Source: Sphaerochaetaceae bacterium
GTDB lineage: Bacteria; Spirochaetota; Spirochaetia; Sphaerochaetales; Sphaerochaetaceae
DNA: 46,097 nucleotides
Direction: 5' to 3'
Assembly (NCBI GenBank): GCA_028532915.1
Contig: JAQQAI010000092.1
Span: 1 to 46,097 of the forward strand
Part shown: in pieces, positions 34,711-43,851 of the stretch
How positions within the stretch are numbered: the stretch's first letter is position 1
Layout: each line of letters opens with the position of its first letter
The notes under the pieces: model-generated
What the model was told of the DNA's origin: nothing
The model's database searches: none
The model's input: the letters and a program-made list of their open reading frames with translations, nothing else
Program-made: the position numbers and the translations under genes

Positions 34711-34741
34711 AAAAAAAATGGGCATCCTCTATTGGATACCC
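34711..34741 (-). terminator. terminator of transketolase
   Basis: On the - strand GGGTATCC, six-base loop and GGATGCCC (one wobble pair) are followed by A and eight T (34711-34718). It lies 17 bases after the transketolase stop codon. Confidence 0.9.
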
Positions 34742-34758
34742 ACCGCTTTCAGAACTGA

Positions 34759-36756
34759 CTAGTTCAGTACAGATTTCGCAGCTTCATACACTGCATCACT
34801 TGTGATATTGAACAGCTGATACAGCTGACCTGCAGGAGCCGATTCACCGAAAGATCTCATTCCGATGACCTTTCCTTCCAGGCCCACATATTTGTACCAG
34901 AAATCACAGTGTGCGGCCTCTACTGCCACTCTTTTTGTAACCTGACAAGGAAGAACGGACTTCTTGTAATCATCGCTCTGTTTCTCGAAGACTTCGGGAG
35001 AAGGCATCGAGACGACTCTTACTTTCACATTCTCATCCTTTAATCGTGCTGCCGCATCCTGTGCGAGAGCGACCTCGCTTCCAGTTCCGATCAGAATCAC
35101 ATCAGCTTCCCCGTCACAATCGGAAAGAACATATGCGCCTTTGGAAATGTTTTCAAGCTGAGTCTTATCTCTCGGCTGAGGTTCGAGATTCTGTCTGCTG
35201 AGGATCAGAGCACTGGGACCGTCGTCTCTCTTCACCGCTTCTTTCCATGCTACAGCCGTCTCGACAGCATCACAGGGCCTCCAGGAAGTCATATTAGGAG
35301 TGATGCGGAGCATCGTGATCTGTTCTACCGGCTGGTGTGTAGGTCCATCTTCACCCAATCCGATCGAATCATGTGTGAAAACGTACACCACATGAAGTCC
35401 CATGAGAGCTGCCATTCTGATGGCATTTTTCGCGTATTCCATGAAGATGAGGAAGGTTCCGCCGTACGGGAGGAAACCTCCGTGGAGCGCCATGCCGTTC
35501 ATGATCGCAGACATTCCGAATTCTCTTACACCGTAATGGATGTAGTTACCGGAATAATCATCCTTCGTGATCGACTTTGAAGCGGAGCTCATCGTCAGGT
35601 TCGAAGGTGCAAGGTCTGCTGAACCACCGACAAATTCCTGAACCATCGGGGTAAGAACATTCAGAGCCATCTGTGAGGCTTTTCTGGATGCGACCTTGAT
35701 TCCCTCTTTCTGCCACGATTCGATAACAGAATCAAACTGTTCTTCCCAGCCCTCTTCACACTTGCCGTCGAGTCGACGTTTCAGTTCCTTTGCTTCTTGC
35801 GGATAGGCTTTCTCATACTCTTTAAACTTGTCGTTCCATTCGGTTTCGGCCCTGGAACCCTTTTCTCTGCAGTCCCACAGCTTGTAGATCTCTTCGGGGA
35901 TATAGAACGGTTCATCGTATTCCCAGTTCAATGCCTTTCTGGTAAGAGCAACCTCATCGACACCGAGTGGTGCTCCGTGACAGTCTTCCTTGCCCTGTTT
36001 GTGAGGTGATCCGTATCCGATCACGGTCTTGCAGCAGATGAGAGAAGGTTTATCGGTAACGGACTTAGCCTCTTCAATGGCCTTCTCGATCGCCTCGCTG
36101 TCATGTCCGTCTACACCGGTGATCACATGCCAATTGTAGGATCTGAAACGGCCTGCAGTATCATCTGTGAACCATCCGTCCACCTCTCCGTCGATACTGA
36201 TTCCATTGTCATCATAAAGCGCGATCAATTTACCCAGCTTCCATGTTCCGGCAAGAGATGCGACTTCATGACTGATTCCTTCCATCATACAGCCGTCACC
36301 GAGGAATGTGTATGTATAGTGATCGATGATATCGTAGCCTTCTTTGTTGAACTTCGCTGCGAGCATCTTCTCAGCCATCGCCATACCGACTGCATTCGCT
36401 ATTCCCTGACCGAGAGGACCTGTGGTGGTCTCTACTCCGGGAGTCACCTTGTATTCAGGATGGCCTGCAGTCTTTGAATGAAGCTGTCTGAAATTCTTGA
36501 GTTCATCCAGGGGCAGATCATATCCGCTCAGGTGCAGCAATGAATAAAGGAGCATCGACCCGTGTCCGTTCGACAATACGAATCTATCTCTGTCTGCCCA
36601 TGAAGGATTCATCGGATTATGATTCATGACTTTTCTGAATACGACCTGCGCGATATCAGCCATTCCCATCGGAGCGCCGGGATGTCCGCTGTTCGCTTTC
36701 TGGACCCCATCCATACTGAGAATTCTAATTGCGTTCGCTAACGTTCTGTTGTCCAT
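34759..36756 (-). CDS. tkt: transketolase
   Basis: A 665-residue thiamine-diphosphate enzyme of normal length that moves two-carbon units between ketoses and aldoses in the non-oxidative pentose phosphate pathway. Seen in order: [26 protein letters not shown], the cofactor motif [12 protein letters not shown] near residue 153, DDNGISIDG, and in the second half [19 protein letters not shown] and [30 protein letters not shown] precedes the ATG, and a -10 (TATAAT) lies at 36793-36798. It would link both sugar operons and the heptulose kinase to central metabolism. It is monocistronic, with its own terminator. Confidence 0.96.
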   Translation of the reverse strand: MDNRTLANAIRILSMDGVQKANSGHPGAPMGMADIAQVVFRKVMNHNPMNPSWADRDRFVLSNGHGSMLLYSLLHLSGYDLPLDELKNFRQLHSKTAGHPEYKVTPGVETTTGPLGQGIANAVGMAMAEKMLAAKFNKEGYDIIDHYTYTFLGDGCMMEGISHEVASLAGTWKLGKLIALYDDNGISIDGEVDGWFTDDTAGRFRSYNWHVITGVDGHDSEAIEKAIEEAKSVTDKPSLICCKTVIGYGSPHKQGKEDCHGAPLGVDEVALTRKALNWEYDEPFYIPEEIYKLWDCREKGSRAETEWNDKFKEYEKAYPQEAKELKRRLDGKCEEGWEEQFDSVIESWQKEGIKVASRKASQMALNVLTPMVQEFVGGSADLAPSNLTMSSASKSITKDDYSGNYIHYGVREFGMSAIMNGMALHGGFLPYGGTFLIFMEYAKNAIRMAALMGLHVVYVFTHDSIGLGEDGPTHQPVEQITMLRITPNMTSWRPCDAVETAVAWKEAVKRDDGPSALILSRQNLEPQPRDKTQLENISKGAYVLSDCDGEADVILIGTGSEVALAQDAAARLKDENVKVRVVSMPSPEVFEKQSDDYKKSVLPCQVTKRVAVEAAHCDFWYKYVGLEGKVIGMRSFGESAPAGQLYQLFNITSDAVYEAAKSVLN

Positions 36757-36901
36757 TCTTTTCTCCCTCTACTTTTTTATTTTCTTTGGAATATTATAGA
36801 TAAAAACAACCGTATCCAGTCTAGTATTATGCGGGTGAAAGGTCAACAAACACTGATAATTATACTCTTGATTTGCCTTTTTTTTAGATATTTCGAGTGG
36901 T

Positions 36902-37672
36902 TCAAATCCTCTTGGCCAGATAACGGACGGACCGCTGCCATAATCTTTTGAAAGCAGGGGAAGATGCAAACTCATGAGGACACCAGTGAGGTCCGATATC
37001 GCTGGTCCATGCTAAAGACCGTCCCTTCCCGTAATCTCTTAGTGCAAGGAGCGGATCTCCTTTATCGGTGGATGCGATCAGGCAAGAATCATCTTTCAGC
37101 GTAACTTCCTGATAACCCAGCAGATAAGAGGGGAACTCGTCTATACCTTCCAGGACCGGATGATCCTCATCTTCTATCACGACGAAGCACCCTTCGGGAG
37201 TTTCCACTCTGTCGTCAAAGGGGAATATCGAAACCGGCAGAATCTCTTCTACGGCAGTGCGATAGTACTTTGCCTTCGCCTCGAATCCCGCGAATGAGAG
37301 ATATCCTCCGGCCATACAGAATCCGCCCCCTTCGCCGACATACTCTTTGAGCAGTTCAAGGCGGTTCACCCCTTTTTTACCTTCGAGGAAAACCTCTTTT
37401 GTGAGCAGAAGCGAATTGGAACCTATATCGCTGAGAATCACCACATCGAACTGTTTAAGCTCATCCAGAGATTTCGGGAATTTTTGGGGAACCTCGTGTG
37501 CACACAGATGCGTGCACACTATCTCTCCGTCCTGCTCGAATGCGTCGAGCAGATACTGATGTCCCGTCTCGAACGTGGAGGAACTGAAATAATCAAATCC
37601 CTTATGGTGAGTGCTCTGACTCATCCATGATTCACCTGCAAGCAGGACTTCAATCTTTTTTCTCTGTTCCAT
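36902..37672 (-). CDS. glutamine-amidotransferase-like protein of a sugar operon
   Basis: A 256-residue protein resembling the PF07090 family, a class I glutamine-amidotransferase-like fold often found beside sugar transport genes. Motifs seen: LLAGESWMSQSTHHKGFD, FDVVILSDIGSNSLLL, EYVGEGGGFCMAGGYLSFAG and YLLGYQEV. A Gly-x-Cys-x-Gly elbow of true amidotransferases is not evident; GGGFCMAGG is the closest. Its activity is unknown. It is the last gene of the CUT2 operon and overlaps the end of the permease gene by 23 bases, with GGAGG nine bases before its ATG. 36757-36901 holds only the transketolase promoter region and no gene. Confidence 0.85.
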   Translation of the reverse strand: MEQRKKIEVLLAGESWMSQSTHHKGFDYFSSSTFETGHQYLLDAFEQDGEIVCTHLCAHEVPQKFPKSLDELKQFDVVILSDIGSNSLLLTKEVFLEGKKGVNRLELLKEYVGEGGGFCMAGGYLSFAGFEAKAKYYRTAVEEILPVSIFPFDDRVETPEGCFVVIEDEDHPVLEGIDEFPSYLLGYQEVTLKDDSCLIASTDKGDPLLALRDYGKGRSLAWTSDIGPHWCPHEFASSPAFKRLWQRSVRYLAKRI

Positions 37673-38687
37673 CTTTAGGAACCTCCGTCACTTTTGCCGG
37701 TACTTTCTTCTCACTGAAATAGTTGAGTACCATTACGAGGATCAGGACACCGCCCCATATGAGGGAAATGTAGTAACTGCTGATTTTCGGGAAACGGTTG
37801 ATCCCTGTTTCGAGCATTCTCAAAAGGATGATTGCAAGGACGACCCCGCTTATCTTCCCTTTTCCTCCTATGGGATTGACGCCCCCGAGAACGACGATCA
37901 GCACACACTGAAGTGTATAGACGGTTCCGTAGTCAGCTCTGGCCGAGTTGTAGTTGGCCAGCATGATCATGCCGCCTAACGCAGCAGCCATCCCGCTGAG
38001 CATGTAGGTCTTGATAATAAGGGTGTCGACTTTCAGACCGCTGAAATAGGCAGCTTTTGAACTGGTTCCCAACAGATAGATCTTCGTTCCGTATGATGTT
38101 TTCGAAAGGAGGAACCAGATTATTAGGGCCATGACAGCGAAAATAATCAATTGTACCGGAATGATCGAGAACATTTTTGCATTGATAGTCTGTGCATAAT
38201 CTCTCGAGAATTTACTCACCGCGTTTCCGTTTGTCATAGCGAGGCAGATTCCGGTAAACAGCTCCCCGCTACCCATCGTCGCAAGTATGGGGGGAATATG
38301 AAACTTGCTGATGAGCAGACCGTTGAATATTCCTGCCAAAGCTCCGATAAGAACGGCCAGAGCAAAAACGAGAAGGATCATTCCCGGAGGAAGACTTCCC
38401 ATCTCATCTGTGAACCTCAGAAGAATGAACGCATTGAGAATACTGGTAAGATTCGCAATCCCCACGACAGAAAGGTCTATCCCTCCGGTTATCATCGTGA
38501 CCATGACGCCGAGACTCATAAGCCCGAATTCAGGGAACTGAGAAGCCATCGTCTGGAAATTCAGCAACGAATAGAACTTGGAGAACTTGGTGAGCGCGAT
38601 GAAGATCATCCAGCCGAATATGATGACAGTGAGCCGTCTGATATGAAGATCGTCCGTAAACGAGAGAAGTTTCGGTGTTTTTTTCAT
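37650..38687 (-). CDS. CUT2 ABC sugar permease, second of two
   Basis: A 345-residue RbsC/LsrD-type permease with about ten helices. The family motif GIDLSVVGIANLTSI (the G-G-I-D-L-S-V segment) and GAIAGIFNGLLI-like region are present, with LGGVNPIGGKGKISGVVLA near the end. The start is ATG 38687, overlapping the previous permease stop by ATGA, with AAGGAGG upstream. It forms the membrane channel together with the 38684-39727 product, the usual heterodimer of AI-2/rhamnose-type CUT2 systems. Confidence 0.93.
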   Translation of the reverse strand: MKKTPKLLSFTDDLHIRRLTVIIFGWMIFIALTKFSKFYSLLNFQTMASQFPEFGLMSLGVMVTMITGGIDLSVVGIANLTSILNAFILLRFTDEMGSLPPGMILLVFALAVLIGALAGIFNGLLISKFHIPPILATMGSGELFTGICLAMTNGNAVSKFSRDYAQTINAKMFSIIPVQLIIFAVMALIIWFLLSKTSYGTKIYLLGTSSKAAYFSGLKVDTLIIKTYMLSGMAAALGGMIMLANYNSARADYGTVYTLQCVLIVVLGGVNPIGGKGKISGVVLAIILLRMLETGINRFPKISSYYISLIWGGVLILVMVLNYFSEKKVPAKVTEVPKDGTEKKD

Positions 38688-39727
38688 CTGACAGCCTCCT
38701 TACGTCGCCCTTTCGTCCGTTTTTCGGTATTCATCCTCATCACCTGATAGGCACTCATTCCCGTACCGACTATGATGAGGGCTCCTACGAATACCGACTT
38801 GTATGAGGTGGGAACCCCTATCAGAATGAGAGAATTCTCGACGATGACGATGAGCAGAGTACCGAGCATCGAACCCAGCAGAGTTCCTCTGCCACCGGTG
38901 ATCAGTGTTCCGCCGAGAACGACTCCCGCGATGATATTCATTTCCATGCCGAGCATGTTCGTCGGGTGGTTCTGCTGCATCATACACGTTCGTATGATAC
39001 CGGCAAGTGAAGCGATCATACCGACGAGTATATACATGATGAATTTTGTCCTCTCGACTCTGAATCCGGCCCTGTGAGCACTCACCTCACTTCCTCCGAT
39101 ACCGTAAATTGCTCTGCCGAACATAGTGTATTTCAGCATCACGAAGACGATGGCCAGTACCACGACGAGGGCAATGAAGGCTACCGGCATGCGGGAAGTA
39201 AGACCTGAAACGGGGTTTTTCGCAATGAAGAGGCTGCTCACTCCGAATTCTCTCATTCCCACGGGAATCGTCGTAAGCTGCTTTGAATTGAGAGCTCCCT
39301 GCATCACGCCCTTGAATACCGAGGAAGAACCGAGAGTTACTATGAGCGCCGGCAGTTTGAAATAGCCGATGAACAGCCCGTTGAAAGCTCCCAGAAGAGC
39401 CCCGATTGCCAGGGCGATTACCAGAGCGAGAAAAACATTTCCCTCATACTGTATGTCCAGGAGGAATTTTGTCGTCGCATAGGCGCTCAGTGATGCCAGA
39501 GCCGGAAAGGACACATCAATCCCTCCCGAGACAATCACCATGAATGCACCGATCGCGAATAGCCCGGGAACAATCATTGCAGAACTTATATCTACGAGAT
39601 TATTTGATGAGAAAAACTGCCCGGAACGTATTTCGATTAACAGACACAAAGCGAGCAGTACAAGAAATACATAGGGCTCATTGCGTCTTGATAGTTTCTT
39701 CAGATAACTTTGTCCGATCGAAGTCAC
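38684..39727 (-). CDS. CUT2 ABC sugar permease, first of two
   Basis: A 347-residue RbsC/LsrC-type permease with about ten helices. It has VIVSGGIDVSFPALASLSAY, GALLGAFNGLFIGYFKLPALIVTLG and VVLGGTLITGGRGTLLGS, the motifs of the family. The start is GTG 39727 with AGGAG upstream. It lies 12 bases after the ATPase gene. Two different permeases in one operon make a heterodimer, as in the AI-2 and rhamnose transporters, and not the homodimer of ribose systems. Confidence 0.93.
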   Translation of the reverse strand: MTSIGQSYLKKLSRRNEPYVFLVLLALCLLIEIRSGQFFSSNNLVDISSAMIVPGLFAIGAFMVIVSGGIDVSFPALASLSAYATTKFLLDIQYEGNVFLALVIALAIGALLGAFNGLFIGYFKLPALIVTLGSSSVFKGVMQGALNSKQLTTIPVGMREFGVSSLFIAKNPVSGLTSRMPVAFIALVVVLAIVFVMLKYTMFGRAIYGIGGSEVSAHRAGFRVERTKFIMYILVGMIASLAGIIRTCMMQQNHPTNMLGMEMNIIAGVVLGGTLITGGRGTLLGSMLGTLLIVIVENSLILIGVPTSYKSVFVGALIIVGTGMSAYQVMRMNTEKRTKGRRKEAVR

Positions 39728-39739
39728 TTCAAACTCCTT

Positions 39740-41224
39740 TTATAACATATAAGAATAGATAGTCTTTTCATCACTTGTCGAAGTGTTGATGTTCGCAACT
39801 ATCTCACCATTTTTCATAACCAGCAGTCTTGAGCAGTTCTCAAGAACTTCGGGAAGATCATCCGAGATGATGATGATTCCCAATCCCTGTCTGGCCAGAT
39901 TCTGCAGTATCGCGTGGATATCGTGTTTGGAGCCGATATCGACACCGACTGTCGGTCCGTTGAGAATCAGGATATCGAGATTGCACGCCAGCCATTTGGC
40001 CAGAACGACCCTCTGCTGATTCCCTCCGGAAAGAGTCTGACAGGCATTGGAAGCCAACGGAGAGGCAACCGACAGTTCTTTCATCCAGTGATCGATCTCC
40101 TTCTCTTTTTTATCCTTATCCATCACCCCGAACAGTTTTGTGAGTTTATCTATCTCACTGATAATGATATTGTCGCCTATACTCTGAGGAAGAAACAGTC
40201 CTTCACTCAGTCTGTCTTCAGGAACATATCCGATATTCTGACCTATCGCATCTCTCACACTATCCAATCTGACCGGCTCCCCGTTCTTGTACCACTGTCC
40301 TTCATCGATCTGTTTTGCACCGAACATCGCCAGAGCGAGCTCGCTCCGGCCGGAATCGAGCAGACCTGTTATTCCCAGTATCTCTCCCTTGTGCAGTTCG
40401 AACGAAATATTTCTGAGGTGCTTTTCGAGTGAGATGTTTCTTGCTTCAAACAGAGCATCCTTTTCGATGTGTTCAGGAATAAAATGGCTCGGATTGAACT
40501 CTCTTCCTGTCATATAGTAGCTGAATTTCTTCTGGTCAAGCTCTTTGGTGCTTCCGGTACCTACGATCTCGCCGTTTCTCAAAATGGTAAAACGTTCGGA
40601 GATCTCGAAGACTTCGTCAAGTTTATGCGAAACGAACAGAATGGCTATTCCCTGTTCTTTCAGCTTCAGAATGATCTCGAACAGACGATGAACCTCTTTT
40701 TTCGTGAGACTTGTGGTCGGTTCATCCATGATAATGAGTTTCGTATTGAACATGAGAGCGCGGCTTATGGCGATCATCTGCTTTTCAGCGACGCTGAGAG
40801 ATCCCACCAATGCATCAAGGTCCACTTTGAAATTGATCTTCTTTACAGACTCTTCTGCGATCTCTCTGATCCTTTTCCAATTTACCCATTTTCTTTTATC
40901 TGCAAGCTCGCTGTTGAGCGCAAGATTCTCCATAACGGTTAGATTGGGAAAGACTGAAAAATCCTGATAGATAACCTGAATACCCTGGTTGATCGCTTCG
41001 ATCGGGGTCATTTTCTGATAATGTCTGCCGTTGAACTCTATTTCGCCTGAATCGGGCGCATATACACCGCTTATCACCTTGATGAGAGTCGACTTGCCGC
41101 TTCCGTTCTCACCGGCGAGACAATGGATCTCCCCGCTTGAAAGAGAAAAGTTCACCTGATTGAGAGCGTGAACCCCGACGAAAGACTTATCTATATTGAG
41201 AGCATTGAGCAATTTCTCGCCCAT
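39740..41224 (-). CDS. CUT2 two-domain ABC ATPase
   Basis: A 494-residue RbsA/LsrA-type protein with two ATPase domains. The first is complete: Walker A GENGSGKST (38-46), LSVAEKQ (143-149), Walker B MDEPT (166-170) and His200. The second has GLLDSGRSEL (287-296) in place of Walker A, a change normal for this family, LSGGNQQ (398-404), and LNGPT (421-425) where LDEPT is expected, so both the Walker B Asp and the catalytic Glu are changed. The start is ATG 41224, five bases after GGGAGG; a GTG at 41227 is too close. It powers the two permeases. Confidence 0.93.
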   Translation of the reverse strand: MGEKLLNALNIDKSFVGVHALNQVNFSLSSGEIHCLAGENGSGKSTLIKVISGVYAPDSGEIEFNGRHYQKMTPIEAINQGIQVIYQDFSVFPNLTVMENLALNSELADKRKWVNWKRIREIAEESVKKINFKVDLDALVGSLSVAEKQMIAISRALMFNTKLIIMDEPTTSLTKKEVHRLFEIILKLKEQGIAILFVSHKLDEVFEISERFTILRNGEIVGTGSTKELDQKKFSYYMTGREFNPSHFIPEHIEKDALFEARNISLEKHLRNISFELHKGEILGITGLLDSGRSELALAMFGAKQIDEGQWYKNGEPVRLDSVRDAIGQNIGYVPEDRLSEGLFLPQSIGDNIIISEIDKLTKLFGVMDKDKKEKEIDHWMKELSVASPLASNACQTLSGGNQQRVVLAKWLACNLDILILNGPTVGVDIGSKHDIHAILQNLARQGLGIIIISDDLPEVLENCSRLLVMKNGEIVANINTSTSDEKTIYSYML

Positions 41225-41265
41225 CACTACCTCCCTTACGTTTCTTTATACTCGCATAAATGAGT

Positions 41266-41295
41266 GCCCTGCCTCTTTTGGTAGAGAGACAGGGC
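41266..41295 (-). promoter_or_regulatory. intra-operon hairpin after the binding-protein gene
   Basis: GCCCTGCCTCT (41266-41276) pairs with AGAGACAGGGC (41285-41295) with one wobble and an eight-base loop. No T tract follows on the - strand. Like the hairpin in the polyol operon, it sits just after the binding-protein gene and probably raises its mRNA level relative to the ATPase and permeases. Confidence 0.65.
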
Positions 41296-41312
41296 TTCAT
41301 AAACTGTATCAA

Positions 41313-42323
41313 TTAGAAACCGAAATCGTAAACGTTATCTGCGTTGATAACGATCCATCCTTCACCTTCTAAGACCTTATCACTACCCTCTTTGAACTTC
41401 ATTCCGGTATAACCGTCGACTCCGAGGTCGACAACACCGGAGATCTCTTCACCGTCAAGAACTTTTTTCGCCAGAGCGATCATAGCCTTTCCTGCAAGAG
41501 CGGGATCCCAGAGTGTCAGAGACTGAACTACACCGCTTTCAAGAAGCGCGGCATTGTCGAGAGGCATACCGGTACCGCTGGTGAAAGCCTTTCCGATCAG
41601 ACCAAGCTCTTCAATCGCACGTGCGACTCCGGGAGCGTCGTAAGATGATGTTCCCATGATACCTTTGAGGTCAGGGTATTTCTTGAACAGCTCTTTCGCT
41701 ACATTGTAGGCAACATCTCCGTTGTCGTTCGATTCAACTCTCGGTTCTGCTTCGAGAAGCATCATATCAGGATAGGCTGCTTTCTGGTGTGCGACACCGG
41801 CATCAGCCCATTCATTATGAGAGCCGTTGGTCAAAGAAGCGACCATAGTCGTATACATACCGGATCCGCCCATCGCTTCTGCGAGGTTGTCCATGATAAA
41901 TGCACCATATCCGGCATTACTGAATGCTTCGATATCATAATCGATATTTTCGAGTGCAGCACCTTCATGGGTGATAACTACGATACCGGCTTCGCGGGCC
42001 TGCTCAAGAACAGGTTCGATCGATTCCAGGTCAACAGGGACGACGCAGAGAGCATCGACGCCCTGGGCGATCAGGTCCTGAATCAACTGAGCCTGCAGCG
42101 TCGCATCGATTTCCGCAGTTCCTTTCTGGTATACATTCAAGCCGGTCTCTTCGGCATATTCATCTACACCGACCTTCATTCTTACGAACCAGGGATTAGA
42201 GGCGTCTTTAGGTACGACCACGATCTCATAATCTCCGTCACTCTCCTGCTGTCCTGAGGCAAAGACCATCATAGGGCTGAGCAACAGAACAAGAAGCATT
42301 GTCATCAAAGTAATTTTTTTCAT
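41313..42323 (-). CDS. CUT2 sugar-binding protein, LsrB/RhaS-like
   Basis: A 336-residue periplasmic binding protein of the ribose/AI-2 class. The signal peptide (about 1-23) ends MVFASGQQES. The mature start IVVVPKDASNPWFVRMKVG and AQLIQDLIAQGVDALCVVPVDLE fit the family; the NPWF segment resembles LsrB and rhamnose-binding RhaS more than RbsB. GGAGG precedes the ATG. It is first in the operon and followed by a hairpin. The ligand (AI-2, rhamnose, another aldose) is not decided by sequence. Confidence 0.92.
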   Translation of the reverse strand: MKKITLMTMLLVLLLSPMMVFASGQQESDGDYEIVVVPKDASNPWFVRMKVGVDEYAEETGLNVYQKGTAEIDATLQAQLIQDLIAQGVDALCVVPVDLESIEPVLEQAREAGIVVITHEGAALENIDYDIEAFSNAGYGAFIMDNLAEAMGGSGMYTTMVASLTNGSHNEWADAGVAHQKAAYPDMMLLEAEPRVESNDNGDVAYNVAKELFKKYPDLKGIMGTSSYDAPGVARAIEELGLIGKAFTSGTGMPLDNAALLESGVVQSLTLWDPALAGKAMIALAKKVLDGEEISGVVDLGVDGYTGMKFKEGSDKVLEGEGWIVINADNVYDFGF

Positions 42324-42353
42324 ACTGTATCCTCCTTCACAGTTTGTATTTTC

Positions 42354-42382
42354 ATCTTAACAGCGCCATATTGAGTTGTCAA
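42354..42382 (-). promoter_or_regulatory. promoter of the CUT2 operon
   Basis: On the - strand a perfect TTGACA (42377-42382), a 17-base spacer and TAAGAT (42354-42359) lie 30 bases before the binding-protein start. Confidence 0.75.
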
Positions 42383-42413
42383 ATAGATATTAATTATTTT
42401 AGTTCAAATAGAT
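42379..42413 (-). repeat. direct repeats overlapping the CUT2 promoter
   Basis: TCAAATAGAT occurs at 42379-42388 and again at 42404-42413, a 25-base period. The first copy overlaps the -35 box. A TTTTAGT half-site like those of the palindrome at 42476 lies between them. They may be activator or repressor sites. Confidence 0.4.
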
Positions 42414-42475
42414 TTATTCATAAACATTCAAAGAAAAAGTACTGTTTTTATCTATCTATGTCCCCGGATTTCAAT

Positions 42476-42499
42476 AATTTACTAAAATTTTAGTAAATT
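42476..42499. promoter_or_regulatory. perfect 24-base palindrome, likely operator
   Basis: The half-site AATTTACTAAAA is followed at once by its exact reverse complement. It lies 48-71 bases before the start of the LacI-family gene and about 150 before the binding-protein gene, in the divergent intergenic region, so it is the best candidate operator. Its centre is AATT, with no CG. Confidence 0.7.
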
Positions 42500-42546
42500 G
42501 AATGATAATGTTTGACTCATAAGAAAACACCCTTTAAGATAAGACC

Positions 42547-43566
42547 ATGGGTATTAAAGAGATTGCAAAGAAAGCGAACGTGTCTGTGACGACTGTCTCT
42601 CTCGCGTTAAACGGCCGCAAAGGTGTAAGTGAAAAAACACGTGAATTGATCAGCCGGATCGCTCAGGAGGAGGGGTACAGAGTCCCTTCCGACAGAGAGA
42701 TCGCCACGACAGATAACGGAATCATACTGTTCGCCCAACTCACAAGAAACGGTAAGATCCTGAACAAGGACCAGCATCATTTCATTCTGGAATACATCAA
42801 CGGGATACAATCTCAGCTTGCATCCACCGGTTATACATTCGAAATGATCAGCGATACGGTTTTACAGATAGACCTTCTGATAGACCGCATCAATAAGAAG
42901 TGTGTAAAAGGTGTCATCATCCTGGGAACTGAACTTCAGGAAGATGACATCATAGCTTTCAGCGAGCTCAACGCTCCCTTTGTCGTGATCGACACCTATT
43001 TCAATTCGATAAAGGCTCATTTCATCTCAATGAACAATATACAGGGGATGTTTCAGATTATCAAAGAATGCAGAGAAATCGGCCATACATCCTTTGCCAT
43101 GATTACTTCATCCATCAGGACGGGAAATATAACCATGAGAGAAAGGGGATTTCATCTTGCTCTGCAGGCGTACGGAATAAGTGAGACGTATCCGCTTTTG
43201 AGTGTACAGCCGGGATTTCTGGGTGCATATGAGGATATGAACCGTTATCTCGATACGAAGCCAAATCTCCCTTCACTTCTGTTCTGCTTCAACGACATCG
43301 CGGCATACGGAATCATCAAAGCGCTGAGGCATCATGGTATCGGAGTGCCGCAGGAGATCTCTGTCGTAGGATTCGACGATATTTCCATGACGACGATGAT
43401 GGACCCTCAACTGAGCACCGTGAAAGTCGCAAACCACATGATAGGAAGGAAAGCGACCTCGGCGCTAATCGAACTCATCGACGGGGGAAACCCTGAAGAA
43501 TACACCACTGAGCTGGTGAGCACCAGTTTCATATTGAGAGACAGCGTCAGAAGACTGAATGATTGA
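42547..43566 (+). CDS. LacI-family regulator with an atypical hinge
   Basis: A 339-residue repressor. The helix-turn-helix is at residues 3-22 (IKEIAKKANVSVTTVSLALN), and the effector domain is of the sugar-binding type, ending LVSTSFILRDSV. The segment joining them is GYRVPSDREIATTDNG (43-58), lacking the usual N-x-x-A-R-x-L hinge helix. The divergent CUT2 operon is the likely target, through the palindrome at 42476. It probably also controls itself. The effector is unknown. The ribosome site is weak. Confidence 0.92.
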   Translation: MGIKEIAKKANVSVTTVSLALNGRKGVSEKTRELISRIAQEEGYRVPSDREIATTDNGIILFAQLTRNGKILNKDQHHFILEYINGIQSQLASTGYTFEMISDTVLQIDLLIDRINKKCVKGVIILGTELQEDDIIAFSELNAPFVVIDTYFNSIKAHFISMNNIQGMFQIIKECREIGHTSFAMITSSIRTGNITMRERGFHLALQAYGISETYPLLSVQPGFLGAYEDMNRYLDTKPNLPSLLFCFNDIAAYGIIKALRHHGIGVPQEISVVGFDDISMTTMMDPQLSTVKVANHMIGRKATSALIELIDGGNPEEYTTELVSTSFILRDSVRRLND

Positions 43567-43574
43567 TGCCGATG

Positions 43575-43724
43575 CTACCGGATTACTTTTTCAGCTATTT
43601 TGGAATGGACGAGAAGGATGGCCGCCAGCAGAGGAAGTGTAGAGATCGTAACATTACACACTCTGAATGAGAAACATCTGAAACTGAGCAGAACCATATG
43701 GCTTAATGATAGAATCTTTTTCAT
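43575..43724 (-). CDS. possible 49-residue membrane peptide
   Basis: An ORF starting MKKILSLSHMVLL at 43724, with AGGAAGG close upstream and one hydrophobic segment (STLPLLAAILLV). No family is recognised, and the opposite strand is also open, so it is only a candidate. The rest of 43567-43851 holds a hairpin and no other gene. Confidence 0.25.
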   Translation of the reverse strand: MKKILSLSHMVLLSFRCFSFRVCNVTISTLPLLAAILLVHSKIAEKVIR

Positions 43725-43810
43725 CTTCCTTCCTCTTGATCTATCATCTAAACCACGTTGTGCAGGCAATGTTACATTCCGTGCGCGAAATTTTTGAGAT
43801 TGTTCGGAAA

Positions 43811-43834
43811 CGGTTCACCTTTCCAGGTGAACCG
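43811..43834 (-). terminator. hairpin after aldose 1-epimerase
   Basis: CGGTTCACCT (43811-43820), loop TTCC and its exact complement (43825-43834) lie 17 bases after the epimerase stop. Only TTT follows on the - strand, so it is a weak or factor-assisted terminator. Confidence 0.55.
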
Positions 43835-43851
43835 CATACCGCCCGTTATGA

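Noticed and set aside
36880-36925. tRNA 3'-end-like sequence (GGTTCAAATCC with TTGGCCA after it)
   Set aside because: The T-arm can be drawn with one mismatch, but no matching acceptor 5' strand, D-arm or anticodon arm lies upstream, and the segment overlaps the end of the amidotransferase-like gene.
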